64,000 bases of DNA from Hyphomicrobium sp. (lineage in GTDB: Bacteria > Pseudomonadota > Alphaproteobacteria > Rhizobiales > Hyphomicrobiaceae): assembly GCA_017512425.1 (NCBI GenBank), contig JAFWGI010000012.1, forward strand, positions 463,643 through 527,642, read 5' to 3'. The notes under the pieces were generated by a model, which did not search any database, was not told the DNA's origin, and saw only the letters and a list, made by a program, of their open reading frames with translations. Each line of letters opens with the position of its first letter. The first letter of the stretch is position 1. This document shows positions 33,470 through 43,400 of this stretch, piece by piece. The translations under genes and the position numbers were made by a program.

Positions 33470-35290
33470 ATGTGCGGGATCGTCGGAATCCTCGGTAAAA
33501 CGCCTGTCGCGACCAATCTGGTCGACGCGCTCCGGCGTCTCGAATACCGCGGTTATGATTCGGCTGGCATCGCGACCGTCGAAACCGGCACGCTGACGCG
33601 CCGCCGCGCCGAAGGCAAACTGCGCAATCTGGAATCGCGCCTGTTGTCCGAGCCGCTCTCCGGCTTGACCGGTATCGGGCACACGCGCTGGGCCACGCAC
33701 GGCCGTCCGACCGAACGCAATGCGCATCCGCACATGACGGCGAAAGTCTCCGTCGTCCATAACGGCATCATCGAGAACTTCCGCGAACTGCGCGCCGAAC
33801 TTGAATCGAAAGGTCATAAGTTCGAGACGGAAACCGACACTGAAGCCGTCGTGCATTTGATCACGCACGAAATGCAGAATGGTCTCGGCCCGGTCGATGC
33901 CGTGCGTGCCGCGCTCCAGCATTTGCAGGGTGCGTTCGCGCTCGGCATCATATTCGCCGGGCACGACGATCTTATGATCGCCGCACGGCAAGGTTCGCCG
34001 CTCGCGCTGGGGCATGGCTCGGGCGAGATGTATTTGGGTTCGGATGCGATCGCGCTCGCACCGTTCACCGATACGATCACCTATCTCGAAGAGGGCGACT
34101 GGGCAGTGCTGCATCGTTCCGGCGCCGAAATATTCGACCGCGAAAACCGCCGCGTCGATCGGCCGTCCGTCAAATCGGTTGCAAGTTCGCTGCTCGTCGA
34201 CAAGGGCAACCACCGCCACTTCATGGTGAAGGAGATCCACGAGCAGCCGGAAGTCATTTCGCACACGCTGTCGAACTACATCGACATGGTGGCGGCGAGG
34301 GTCAACTTCCCCGACCTTGGCATCGATCTCGCCAAGATCAACCGCGTCACGATCTCGGCGTGCGGCACGGCCTATTACGCCGGTCTCGTTGCCAAGTATT
34401 GGATCGAGCGCGTTGCGCGCGTGCCCGTCGAAATCGATGTTGCGTCCGAAATGCGCTACCGCGAAGCACCGCTTCCCGACGATGGCCTCGCCGTCTTTGT
34501 CTCGCAGTCGGGCGAAACGGCCGACACGCTTGCGACGCTCCGCTACTGCAAGGCGAACAAGCAGCGCATCGCGTCGATCGTCAACGTCCGAACGTCGACG
34601 ATCGCGCGAGAGTCCGACGCCGTGCTTCCGACTCTCGCGGGCCCCGAAATCGGCGTTGCGTCAACGAAGGCCTTTACCTGCCAGCTCTCAGTACTGGCCT
34701 GTCTCGCGCTCGCCATCGGCCGCGCGCGCGGTACCATCAGCGCGGGCAAGGAAGCCGAAATCATCAAAGGTCTGATCGAGCTGCCGCGCCACATTGCGGC
34801 ACTGCTGCGCAACGAGCAGCAGTTCACGGCCATCGCCCAGGATCTATCGAAGGCCAAGGACGTGCTCTATCTCGGCCGCGGTACCAGCTATCCGATTGCG
34901 CTCGAAGGCGCACTGAAGTTGAAGGAAATTTCTTACATCCACGCCGAAGGGTATGCGGCGGGCGAACTCAAACACGGCCCGATCGCGCTGATCGATGAAA
35001 ACGTACCTGTCATCGTCGTGGCACCCGAAGATGATCTGTTCGAGAAAACCATTTCGAACATGCAGGAAGTTGCCGCGCGTGGCGGGCAGATCATCCTCAT
35101 TTCGGACGCGCCAGCGGAAAAGGTATCCTGCAAGCTCGCGGCGCATATCCAGATGCCGAAGGTTTCGGCGTTCACGACGCCGCTGCTCTACGCGGTGCCG
35201 ACTCAGTTGCTCGCCTATCATACGGCGGTCGTTATGGGGACTGACGTCGATCAGCCGCGCAATTTGGCGAAGTCCGTGACTGTCGAATAA
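33470..35290 (+). CDS. glmS: Glutamine--fructose-6-phosphate aminotransferase
   Basis: The 606-residue enzyme forms glucosamine-6-phosphate, the first committed step to UDP-GlcNAc. Cys2 of the MCGIVGILG start is the glutaminase nucleophile. The glutaminase domain covers about 1-220 (THGRPTERNAHPH, HNGIIENF). Two SIS sugar-isomerase domains follow: ISACGTAYYAGLVAKYWIE and VSQSGETADTLATLRYCK, then YLGRGTSYPIALEGALKLKEISYIHAEGYAAGELKHGPIALI. The C-terminus DQPRNLAKSVTVE is standard. No glmS ribozyme or other leader structure was noticed upstream. Confidence 0.98.
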   Translation: MCGIVGILGKTPVATNLVDALRRLEYRGYDSAGIATVETGTLTRRRAEGKLRNLESRLLSEPLSGLTGIGHTRWATHGRPTERNAHPHMTAKVSVVHNGIIENFRELRAELESKGHKFETETDTEAVVHLITHEMQNGLGPVDAVRAALQHLQGAFALGIIFAGHDDLMIAARQGSPLALGHGSGEMYLGSDAIALAPFTDTITYLEEGDWAVLHRSGAEIFDRENRRVDRPSVKSVASSLLVDKGNHRHFMVKEIHEQPEVISHTLSNYIDMVAARVNFPDLGIDLAKINRVTISACGTAYYAGLVAKYWIERVARVPVEIDVASEMRYREAPLPDDGLAVFVSQSGETADTLATLRYCKANKQRIASIVNVRTSTIARESDAVLPTLAGPEIGVASTKAFTCQLSVLACLALAIGRARGTISAGKEAEIIKGLIELPRHIAALLRNEQQFTAIAQDLSKAKDVLYLGRGTSYPIALEGALKLKEISYIHAEGYAAGELKHGPIALIDENVPVIVVAPEDDLFEKTISNMQEVAARGGQIILISDAPAEKVSCKLAAHIQMPKVSAFTTPLLYAVPTQLLAYHTAVVMGTDVDQPRNLAKSVTVE

Positions 35291-35410
35291 CGGGGAAAAC
35301 AGGGTTAACGGGGAGGCCCTGAATTTGCCTCGTTCAGCTGTTTGCACTAACAGTGACCTAGAGGGTGCGGCGTAAGGTGGATGGTGCCATCGGGGGAAGG
35401 ACTCTGACAG

Positions 35411-36895
35411 ATGGGGCATTTTGCGACGATAACGCGGCAGATCATGTGCGCGTCCTTCGGTATTTCCGGATTGGCTTTGGTTTTAGCCGCAGGCGTCACG
35501 CTGGCGTTTCCTGACGCTGCCCATGCCCAGCTAAAAAAGCCGGCAGCAACGCCGCCGCCGGGAACAGAGGCTGATCAGAAGAAGATCGCGGCAGCCGCCG
35601 CGCGCCGCGCCTACGACAGTGGCGTTCAGGCCTATTCCAGCGGAAAGCATCAGGCGGCCGTCGATCAATTTTCAACGGCGCTCCGCGGTGGCGGGCTCAG
35701 CAGCGCCGAGATGGCGAAAGCGCTCTATCTGCGCGGCGCGTCCTACAAGAAGCTCAGCAAGCCAGGATTGGCGATCTCCGATTTGACGAGTGCGCTCTGG
35801 CTCAAGAACGGTCTCGGAGAAGCCGATCAGGCGGCTGCGAAAGCCGAACGTGCAGAAGCCTATCGTATGGCAGGCCTCGCCGAAGGCAGTGCCGCATCCG
35901 ACAACAGCGCGATCGCGGCGCCGAACCCATCGCCGGCTGGCACGAAGGCGATAGCGCCTGCCGCCGTCGCGGCACCTGCAGCCCCTATATCCGCGCCAAT
36001 TCCGAGCAGCGTTACGCAAGCGGCGGCACCGGTCGCGTCGCAGCATGTCGCCACGACGTCCGAACCTGGACAAGTCACGCGGCAAGCATCGGACAGCCAA
36101 TCTGCGATCGACGCCGCCAACGCGCGCCGCATCGCAGCGCAGCCGGTTGAAAGCAATGGTCTGCAGGCGGCCGCATCAGCGACATTGGTTGGCGGTGGCC
36201 CAGCCGGATTGGATGTCCCTGCGCCGCAGTCGCTGTCGGCGGTCGCTGCACCGGCCGCACAACCGACACCAGTGGTCGCAGACAGCGGGCTAACGCAGAG
36301 CTTGACGCCGTCGTTCGGGACGCCGTCGGCGCCGGTTCTCTCGGCAGTGCCGATGGAAGGTTCGCCGCAGGATAGCGCGGCTGCACCTTCAAGCGGCGGT
36401 CTCCCCTCGGTCGGCGGCTTCTTCTCGAACCTGTTCAGCGGCGGCAACGCGCCGGCTCCAACTGCGGCCACGCCAACGGCCGTCACAACCGCGTCGACAT
36501 CTCCCGCAACGGAAACGTCGAGCTGGTCCGACACGACATCGGTTGCCAGCGGCACGGCCAAAGCAAAAGCAGACGCGAAACCAATTCGGACCGCAGCGGT
36601 TGCGCCGCCGATTCCAAATGCGGCCCCGGCGCCTGCCGTTAAATCGGGCAAATACAAATTGCACATCGCGGCCGTCAGATCGCGGGCCGAAGCCGATGCT
36701 TTGGCGCAGAAACTCGTATCCCAGCAAAGCGTGGCACTCAAAAGCCGCGTTCCGGTCGTGGATGAGGCCGTCATTGGCTCGATGGGTACATTCTATCGCG
36801 TCCGCGTCGGTTCTTATGCATCGCCCGAAGAGCCACGCGGCGTTTGCAATACGCTGAGATCCAGTGGCTATGACTGCCTTGTCGTGACAAACTAG
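35411..36895 (+). CDS. Exported TPR-like protein with C-terminal SPOR domain
   Basis: The 494-residue protein has a signal peptide (ISGLALVLAAGVTLAFPDAAHA). A TPR-like helical region follows at about 50-130 (AYDSGVQAYSSGKHQAAVDQ, KALYLRGASYKKLSKPGLAISDLTSALWL). A very long Ala/Pro/Ser/Thr-rich region (about 145-400) leads to a SPOR domain at the end (KYKLHIAAVRSRAEADALAQKL, GTFYRVRVGSYASPEEPRGVCNTLRSSGYDCLVV). SPOR domains bind denuded peptidoglycan, so this is probably periplasmic and cell-wall associated. The ATG at 35411 has GGAAGG about ten bases upstream. It follows glmS by 120 bases. Confidence 0.85.
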   Translation: MGHFATITRQIMCASFGISGLALVLAAGVTLAFPDAAHAQLKKPAATPPPGTEADQKKIAAAAARRAYDSGVQAYSSGKHQAAVDQFSTALRGGGLSSAEMAKALYLRGASYKKLSKPGLAISDLTSALWLKNGLGEADQAAAKAERAEAYRMAGLAEGSAASDNSAIAAPNPSPAGTKAIAPAAVAAPAAPISAPIPSSVTQAAAPVASQHVATTSEPGQVTRQASDSQSAIDAANARRIAAQPVESNGLQAAASATLVGGGPAGLDVPAPQSLSAVAAPAAQPTPVVADSGLTQSLTPSFGTPSAPVLSAVPMEGSPQDSAAAPSSGGLPSVGGFFSNLFSGGNAPAPTAATPTAVTTASTSPATETSSWSDTTSVASGTAKAKADAKPIRTAAVAPPIPNAAPAPAVKSGKYKLHIAAVRSRAEADALAQKLVSQQSVALKSRVPVVDEAVIGSMGTFYRVRVGSYASPEEPRGVCNTLRSSGYDCLVVTN

Positions 36896-36935
36896 CCGCG
36901 CCCGGGCAACGCCGGGACGTTGCTTGGATGTCGAA

Positions 36936-37742
36936 ATGACCACGCCGCCGACCGAGAAGGCCGCCACGTCGGCGAAACCTGCGTCCGATCAAGACAAGGC
37001 AACCGCGGCGCAATTGACCGAGGGCCTGAAGAGGCTCGCGCGCGATGACGGCGCAGCGACCAGCATTCGCCTCGGCACCCGCCTTCGCAATGCGTTCCTC
37101 ACCGGACTTTTGATCGCCGGCCCGGTCACGATCACGCTCTACATCATGTGGTGGGTGATCAACTGGATCGATGCGTGGGTGAAGCCACTGCTGCCGACCC
37201 ACTACAATCCAGATACCTATCTGCCGTTTCCGGTGCCGGGCCTAGGCCTCTTCGTCGCCTTTGTCGGATTGACGTTGATCGGCGCTTTGGCGGCCAACTT
37301 GTTGGGCCGCACGCTCGTCTCGACGGGCGAATTGATGATGTCGCGTACACCGATCGTCCGCAACGTCTACGGCGCGATCAAGCAGATATTTGAAAGCGTC
37401 ATTTCCACGTCTGGGCCCAACCAGAATTTCCAGAAGGTCGGGTTGATCGAGTTTCCGTCCAAAGGTTTGTGGTCGATCGTGTTTGTCACCGCCGAAACCG
37501 AAGGCGAGATCGCCAACATCAAGCCGGGCGGCGAGGGCGATCTGCTCACGGTCTTTATGCCGACCGGAATTGTGCCGCCGACGGGCTTCATCTGCTTTGT
37601 GCCGCGCCGCGACGTAACCTTCCTGTCGATGTCGGTCGAAGAAGCGGCCAAGATCGTGATGTCGGGCGGCATCGTAACGCCGGACGGGCAGGCGAAGTTG
37701 AAGGACTTGAAAACGATCACGATGAAGCGGACGACCGCGTAG
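36936..37742 (+). CDS. DUF502 family inner-membrane protein
   Basis: The 268-residue protein has two membrane segments: LRNAFLTGLLIAGPVTITLYIMWWVINW and GLGLFVAFVGLTLIGALAANLLG. Conserved DUF502 blocks follow: RTPIVRNVYGAIKQIFESV, LIEFPSKGLWSIVFVT and TVFMPTGIVPPTGFICFVPRRDVTFLSMSVEEAAKIVMSGG. Function of this widespread family is unknown. The ATG at 36936 is chosen; a TTG four codons earlier is less likely. It is convergent with recG, with nine bases between stops. Confidence 0.9.
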   Translation: MTTPPTEKAATSAKPASDQDKATAAQLTEGLKRLARDDGAATSIRLGTRLRNAFLTGLLIAGPVTITLYIMWWVINWIDAWVKPLLPTHYNPDTYLPFPVPGLGLFVAFVGLTLIGALAANLLGRTLVSTGELMMSRTPIVRNVYGAIKQIFESVISTSGPNQNFQKVGLIEFPSKGLWSIVFVTAETEGEIANIKPGGEGDLLTVFMPTGIVPPTGFICFVPRRDVTFLSMSVEEAAKIVMSGGIVTPDGQAKLKDLKTITMKRTTA

Positions 37743-37751
37743 CTGTTCGCG

Positions 37752-39866
37752 TTACGCGGCGCGGAATAGCCGCACCGCTTCGTCGGCCTCGAACAGATAG
37801 AGCAGCGTGCGGAGCGCCTCACCGCGTGGTGTCGCCAGCTCGGGATCGGTCGCGAGAATGAGCTTCGCATCATCGCCGGCGGCTGCGAGCAGCGTGTCGA
37901 AGCCCGGCACCTCGGCGACGCGGAAGCCTGGATCGCCGCTTTGCCGCGCGCCCATCATTTCGCCGCCGCCGCGGAGTTCCAGATCTTTCTCGGCAATCAG
38001 GAAGCCGTCTTCGGTCTTTTCCATCATGGTCAGGCGTTCTTCGGCGGTCACGCCGAGCGGCTGCTTATAAAGCAGCATGCAGTACGATTCCCGCGAGCCG
38101 CGACCGACGCGGCCGCGCAATTGATGCAGCTGCGCCAGGCCGAACCGCTCGGCGTGCTCGATGACCATGATGTTCGCATTCGGCACGTTGACGCCGACCT
38201 CGATGACCGTCGTCGCCACGAGAATTTTGAGGTCGCCGGCTGCAAACGCCGCCATCGTTGCGTCCTTCTCTTTGGCGTTCAAAGCGCCATGCAGCAGTCC
38301 GACCGTATTGCCGAAGAGTTGCGCGAGATGGGCGTGGCGTTCTTCAGCCGCCGCCAGTTCCGACTGTTCGTTGCTTTCGATCAGCGGACACACCCAGTAG
38401 ACCTGCGCGCCCTCCGCCAGCTGCACGCGAAGGCGTTCGATCAGCCTTTCGAGGTGATCGACCGGCATTTTGCGGGTGACGATCGGTTTGCGGCCCGCTG
38501 GCTTCTCGGTGAGCTTCGAGACATCGAGATCGCCGTAATGCGTCATCAACAGTGTGCGCGGTATCGGCGTCGCGGTCATGACGAGCACGTTCGTCCCGCC
38601 GTTTGAACCTTTGGCCTGCAGCGCGAGCCGCTGGTGGACGCCGAAGCGGTGCTGCTCGTCGATGACGGCGAACGCGAGGTCCTTGAATACGACATCCGAT
38701 TGAAACAGAGCGTGCGTGCCGATCAGGATATCGACTTCACCAGACGCCAGGCGCTGCAGTATCGCGTCGCGCGTCTTGCCCTTTTCGCGACCCGTCAGCA
38801 GCGCAATTGTAAGACCGGCTGCTTCCGCGAGCGGCGCGATCGTCTCAGCGTGCTGGCGCGCGAGAACTTCGGTCGGCGCCATCAACGCGGCCTGCGCGCC
38901 AGCTTCAATTGCGATCGCCATACTCATCAGCGCAACGACGGTTTTGCCTGAACCGACATCACCTTGAAGCAGCCGCAGCATACGATGGTCTGCCGAGAGG
39001 TCGGCTGAAATTTCTTTGAGCGCCGCGATTTGCGAATTGGTCAACTTGAATGGCAACGCCGCGACGATGCGTTCGCGTATCCGCCCATCGCCCGAAATCG
39101 ACCGGCCGCGTTGCGCGCGAATGTTCTGACGGACGAGGCCGAGCGCGAGCTGACCGGCCAGCAACTCGTCATAAGCGAGCCGCTGCCATGGCGGCGCTCC
39201 GTTGGAGACATCTTGCGCATCGTCAGGCTTATGGAGACGTGCGAGTGCGGTTTTGAAATCCGGCCATCCGCGCGATTTGAGCCAGGCGGCATCCTGCCAT
39301 TCGACGACATCCGGAACGCGTTCGACGGCCTGGCGTGTTGCTTTGAGCAAAACCTTGCCCGACAGCCCCGCGGTCAACGGATAGACAGGCTCGAGCATCG
39401 GGAGGTCGCCGCGCCGCTCGGGCGGCACGATATAATCGGGATGCGCCATCTGCAGCGTCTCTCCGTAGCGCTCGACGCGCCCCGAGATGTAGCGCTCTTC
39501 GCCTTCCGGGAGCTGCGTTTCAATGAACTTGCGTTCGGCGTGGAAAAAGATCAGGTCGATCCGGCCCGTGTCGTCCTCGCACGTCACTTTGTAAGGTGCT
39601 TTGTTGTTGCCGCGCGGCGGCGCCTTATGTTTGAGCACGCGGACCTTAAGCGTCACGACCGATCCCGGAACCGCATCGCGCGATGACGGTTCAGCGCGCC
39701 GGTCGATGACGCCTGCCGGCATGTGCCACAAGAGATCAAGGACGCGCGGCTCTGTTACGCCCGGTGGCAGCACGAGACACTTTTTGAGCAGCAGCACGAG
39801 CCGTGGCCCGATGCCTGTCAAGGATTGGGCAGATGCAAACAGAGGTGTCAGCGCAACCGGGCGCAT
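37752..39866 (-). CDS. recG: ATP-dependent DNA helicase RecG
   Basis: The 704-residue superfamily 2 helicase remodels stalled replication forks and branched DNA. The N-terminal wedge domain includes the OB-like region (VVTLKVRVLKHKAPPRGNNKAPYKVTCEDDTGRIDLIFFHAE). Helicase motifs are visible: Walker A LLQGDVGSGKTVVALMS, DEQH in AFAVIDEQHRFGVHQR, TATPIPRTLLMT, and C-terminal VATTVIEVGVNVPNANIMVIEHAERFGLAQLHQLRGRVGRG. The ATG at 39866 fits the normal N-terminus (LFASAQSLTGIGPRLV); upstream codons are not conserved. recG is divergent from sdhE-mfd, a common alphaproteobacterial arrangement. Confidence 0.97.
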   Translation of the reverse strand: MRPVALTPLFASAQSLTGIGPRLVLLLKKCLVLPPGVTEPRVLDLLWHMPAGVIDRRAEPSSRDAVPGSVVTLKVRVLKHKAPPRGNNKAPYKVTCEDDTGRIDLIFFHAERKFIETQLPEGEERYISGRVERYGETLQMAHPDYIVPPERRGDLPMLEPVYPLTAGLSGKVLLKATRQAVERVPDVVEWQDAAWLKSRGWPDFKTALARLHKPDDAQDVSNGAPPWQRLAYDELLAGQLALGLVRQNIRAQRGRSISGDGRIRERIVAALPFKLTNSQIAALKEISADLSADHRMLRLLQGDVGSGKTVVALMSMAIAIEAGAQAALMAPTEVLARQHAETIAPLAEAAGLTIALLTGREKGKTRDAILQRLASGEVDILIGTHALFQSDVVFKDLAFAVIDEQHRFGVHQRLALQAKGSNGGTNVLVMTATPIPRTLLMTHYGDLDVSKLTEKPAGRKPIVTRKMPVDHLERLIERLRVQLAEGAQVYWVCPLIESNEQSELAAAEERHAHLAQLFGNTVGLLHGALNAKEKDATMAAFAAGDLKILVATTVIEVGVNVPNANIMVIEHAERFGLAQLHQLRGRVGRGSRESYCMLLYKQPLGVTAEERLTMMEKTEDGFLIAEKDLELRGGGEMMGARQSGDPGFRVAEVPGFDTLLAAAGDDAKLILATDPELATPRGEALRTLLYLFEADEAVRLFRAA

Positions 39867-40077
39867 ATCAGACCGGGCCTGCCGGCGCGAACGGAACGCA
39901 ACGAAAACTGGTCGCGGCAAAACGCATCAAAACCTCATGCTAGGCGGATCGGCACGCGGGCGTTATACGAACCGTGTGGCGCAAGGCGCAGGGTGGCGGC
40001 TGGTTTAAGGTCCGTCAAGCACGCGCGGCCGCTTTTCCCTGGCTGGATATGGGCTCAGAACTGGTACGAGGCGCGAT

Positions 40078-40398
40078 TTGGCAGGCGATGTGACGGGTGA
40101 TGTGACAGGCAACGTGACTGGCGATCTGGATATGCGATTGCGGCGCGCCGCGTATCGCGCAGCGCATCGTGGCACAAAAGAGATGGACGCGCTCGTCGGC
40201 CGCTTCGCCGACCAACGCCTCGCGACGTTCGATGAAGCGGCCCTTGGACAGTTCGAGCGCTTCCTCGCGATTGCCGATCCGACGTTGCAGGCTTGGCTTT
40301 TTGCCACTGAAAGCGCAGCCGGTAGCGAGTTTGAAAACCTCGTCGATGAGATCCGCATGTTCCACGGGCTTGGTGGCGCTGAAGCTCAGATGGAGTAA
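40078..40398 (+). CDS. sdhE: FAD assembly factor SdhE (SDH5 family)
   Basis: The 106-residue protein helps insert covalent FAD into succinate dehydrogenase. The conserved RGxxE motif is in AHRGTKEMDALVGRFAD, followed by FERFLAIADPTLQAWLF. The probable start is TTG 40078, with GAGG six bases upstream. In-frame GTGs at 40090, 40102 and 40114 and an ATG at 40132 are alternatives. The first codons run through a 12-bp tandem repeat, giving VTGD VTGN VTGD. mfd begins two bases after its stop, so the genes form an operon. Confidence 0.9.
   Translation: MAGDVTGDVTGNVTGDLDMRLRRAAYRAAHRGTKEMDALVGRFADQRLATFDEAALGQFERFLAIADPTLQAWLFATESAAGSEFENLVDEIRMFHGLGGAEAQME
40087..40122 (+). repeat. Three 12-bp tandem units at the sdhE start
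   Basis: GATGTGACGGGT, GATGTGACAGGC and AACGTGACTGGC lie head to tail, followed by a partial fourth unit (GATCTG). They are in frame with sdhE (DVTG, DVTG, NVTG), and each holds a GTG that could act as a start codon. Confidence 0.75.
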
Positions 40399-40400
40399 CC

Positions 40401-43400
40401 GTGAGCGATACGAAAGACAAATCGCGGACGATCTTTTCCGGCGTGCCGGAGGGCTTCGACGGGCGCGTGCTCGCCGACATCACCAAGGCGGCGCGCAGCG
40501 ACAGCGAACCGGGCCTGCATCTGCATGTCGCGCGCGACGACCGCCGTCTGGAGCAACTCGAAGCCGCACTCGCATTCTTCGCGCCCGACGTGAAGGTCAT
40601 CAGCTTTCCGGCGTGGGATACCGTGCCTTACGACCGAACCAGCCCGAATTCGGAAATCGTCTCCAAGCGCATTACGGCGCTCGGCAAGCTGGTCATTGGC
40701 ACGCGCAAGGAACCGACGATTGTCCTGACGACCGTCAACGCCATTCTGCAGCGCATCCCACCGCGCACGTTCGTGCGCGCGGCATTCAAGCCGATTGCGC
40801 CGGGGCAACGCGTCGACATGGCCGATCTTGTCCGCCGCTTGGAAGCCTACGGCTTTCAGCGCGCCAGCACCGTCATGGAGCCCGGCGAATATGCGCAACG
40901 CGGCGGCCTGCTCGATCTATTCCCGCCGGGCCGCATCAATCCGATCCGTCTCGACTTCTTCGGAGATCAGCTGGAGAGCATCAAGGCCTTCGATGCGCAG
41001 ACGCAGCGCTCGATGAAGCCGGTGCAGAAATTCGCTCTTATGCCGGTCAGTGAAGTCGCCTTTGGCGACGCGGCGACCAAACTCTTCCGCACGCGTTACG
41101 TCGAACTGTTCGGCGGCAACACCGGCGACGACCCGCTCTACGAAGCCGTCAGCCACGGCCGCCGCTATCAAGGCCAGGAACACTGGCTGCCGTTTTTCCA
41201 TCCGGTGCTCGAAACGCTTTTCGATTATGTTCCGGGCGCCGGCGTTTCGTTCGATCACATGGCGGACGAGGCGATCGATCAGCGCTTTCAGCAGATCAAG
41301 GAGCACTACGAGGCGCGCGTCGATAGCCTTGAAGGTCAGCGCTTCGGCGCGCCGCCCTACCGGCCCGTGCCGCCCGACACGATGTTCGTCGATGGCAAGA
41401 CCTGGCGCGACGCACTTGCCAAACGCGCGATCTCGCGTTTAACGCCGTTCGATACGGCTGCGGGCGAAACCGTCTATGCGATGAAAGGTAAGCAGGGGCG
41501 CACGTTCGCCGCCGAGCGCGCCAATCCCGATGCGAATGTCTTCGACGCCGTTGTCGGCCATGTGCGCCGCGTTCTGGCGGAGAACCGCCGCGTGATCGTT
41601 GCGGCCTGGACGACCGGCGCGCGCCAGCGTCTTGGCGGCCTCCTCGCGGATCACGGCCTCAAGGATGCGCGGAAAGTTGAAAACTTCGCCGACGTGCAAT
41701 CGTTGCCACCGGATGCGACGGCGCTCGCCGTGCTCGGCGTCGAAGAGGGCTTCGAGACGCCGGACTTTGTCGTCATCGCCGAGCAGGACATTCTCGGCGA
41801 CCGCCTGGTCCGCCAGAAGAAGCGCGCACGCCGCGCCGCTGACGTTCTGACGGAAGCGACGAGCCTCTCGGTCGGCGATCTCGTCGTGCATACCGATCAC
41901 GGCATCGGACGTTTTGCCGGGTTGCAGACGATCACCGCGCTCGGCGCACCGCACGACTGCTTGGAACTGCATTACGCCGGCGGCGACAAGCTCTTTCTCC
42001 CAGTCGAGAACATCGAGCTTCTGACTCGCTACGGGGCTGACGATGGCGACAGCCAGCTCGATCGCCTCGGCGGTGTCACGTGGCAATCGCGCAAAGCGCG
42101 CCTCAAGAAGCGTTTGCGCGATATCGCGAACGAACTGATCAAAATCGCGGCGCTGCGCGCGCTGCGCGAAGCGCCCGCCCTTGCCCCGCCAAGCGGCGCG
42201 TTTGACGAATTCATCGCGCGCTTCCCGTATGACGAAACCGAAGATCAAGCCGCAAGTATCGACGCCGTCATCACCGATCTCGGCGCCGGCAAGCCGATGG
42301 ATCGCCTTGTCTGCGGCGACGTCGGTTTCGGCAAGACAGAAGTTGCCATGCGCGCCGCGTTCGTTGCCGCCATGAATGGGCTGCAAGTGGCGGTCGTCGT
42401 GCCGACCACGCTGCTCGCGCGCCAGCACTTCCGCACCTTCACGCAACGCTTTAGCGGATTGCCAGTGAAAGTCGCGCAGGCTTCCCGCATGGTTGCGCCG
42501 AAAGATCTGGCGGCCGTCAAGGAAGGCCTGAAATCCGGCGAAATCGATATCGTCGTCGGCACGCATGCGCTGCTTGGCAAGCAGATCGAATTCGCGCGCC
42601 TTGGCCTGCTGATCATCGACGAAGAGCAGCATTTCGGCGTCAATCACAAAGAGCGACTGAAAAAGATGCGTGAGGACGTTCACGTTCTGACGCTGTCGGC
42701 GACGCCGATCCCGCGGACATTGCAACTTGCGCTGACCGGCGTCCGCGAACTCTCCTTGATCACGACGCCGCCGGTCGATCGTCTCGCGGTCAGAACTTAT
42801 ATTTCGCAGTTCGATCCTGTGATTTTGAAAGAAGCGCTCCGCCGCGAACGCTTCCGCGGCGGGCAGACATTCTATGTCGCGCCGCGCATCTCCGATCTCG
42901 ACGACGTCGCCGAATTCCTGCGCGAAGCCGTGCCCGACCTGACGTTCGCGCGTGCCACCGGGCAGATGACGCCGACCGAACTCGAGGACGTCATGACGGC
43001 CTTCTACGAGGGCAAATACGATATTCTGCTCTCAACCGCGATTGTCGAATCCGGCCTCGATGTGCCGAACGCGAACACGCTGATCGTGCATCGCGCAGAT
43101 ATGTTCGGACTTGCGCAGCTCTATCAGTTGCGCGGCCGCGTTGGCCGCTCGAAGACGCGCGCCTACGCGTACTTCACGACACCTGCCGGTCAGAAGCTGA
43201 CCGAAGGCGCCGAGAAGCGCCTAAAGGTTCTGCATTCGCTGGATAGGCTCGGTGCCGGATTCTCGCTTGCGTCCCACGACCTCGACATTCGCGGCGGCGG
43301 GAACCTGCTCGGCGAGGAGCAGTCAGGACATATCCGGGAAGTCGGCTTCGAGCTCTATCAGTCGATGCTCGAAGAGGCGGTTTCCGCAATGAAGGGCGGC

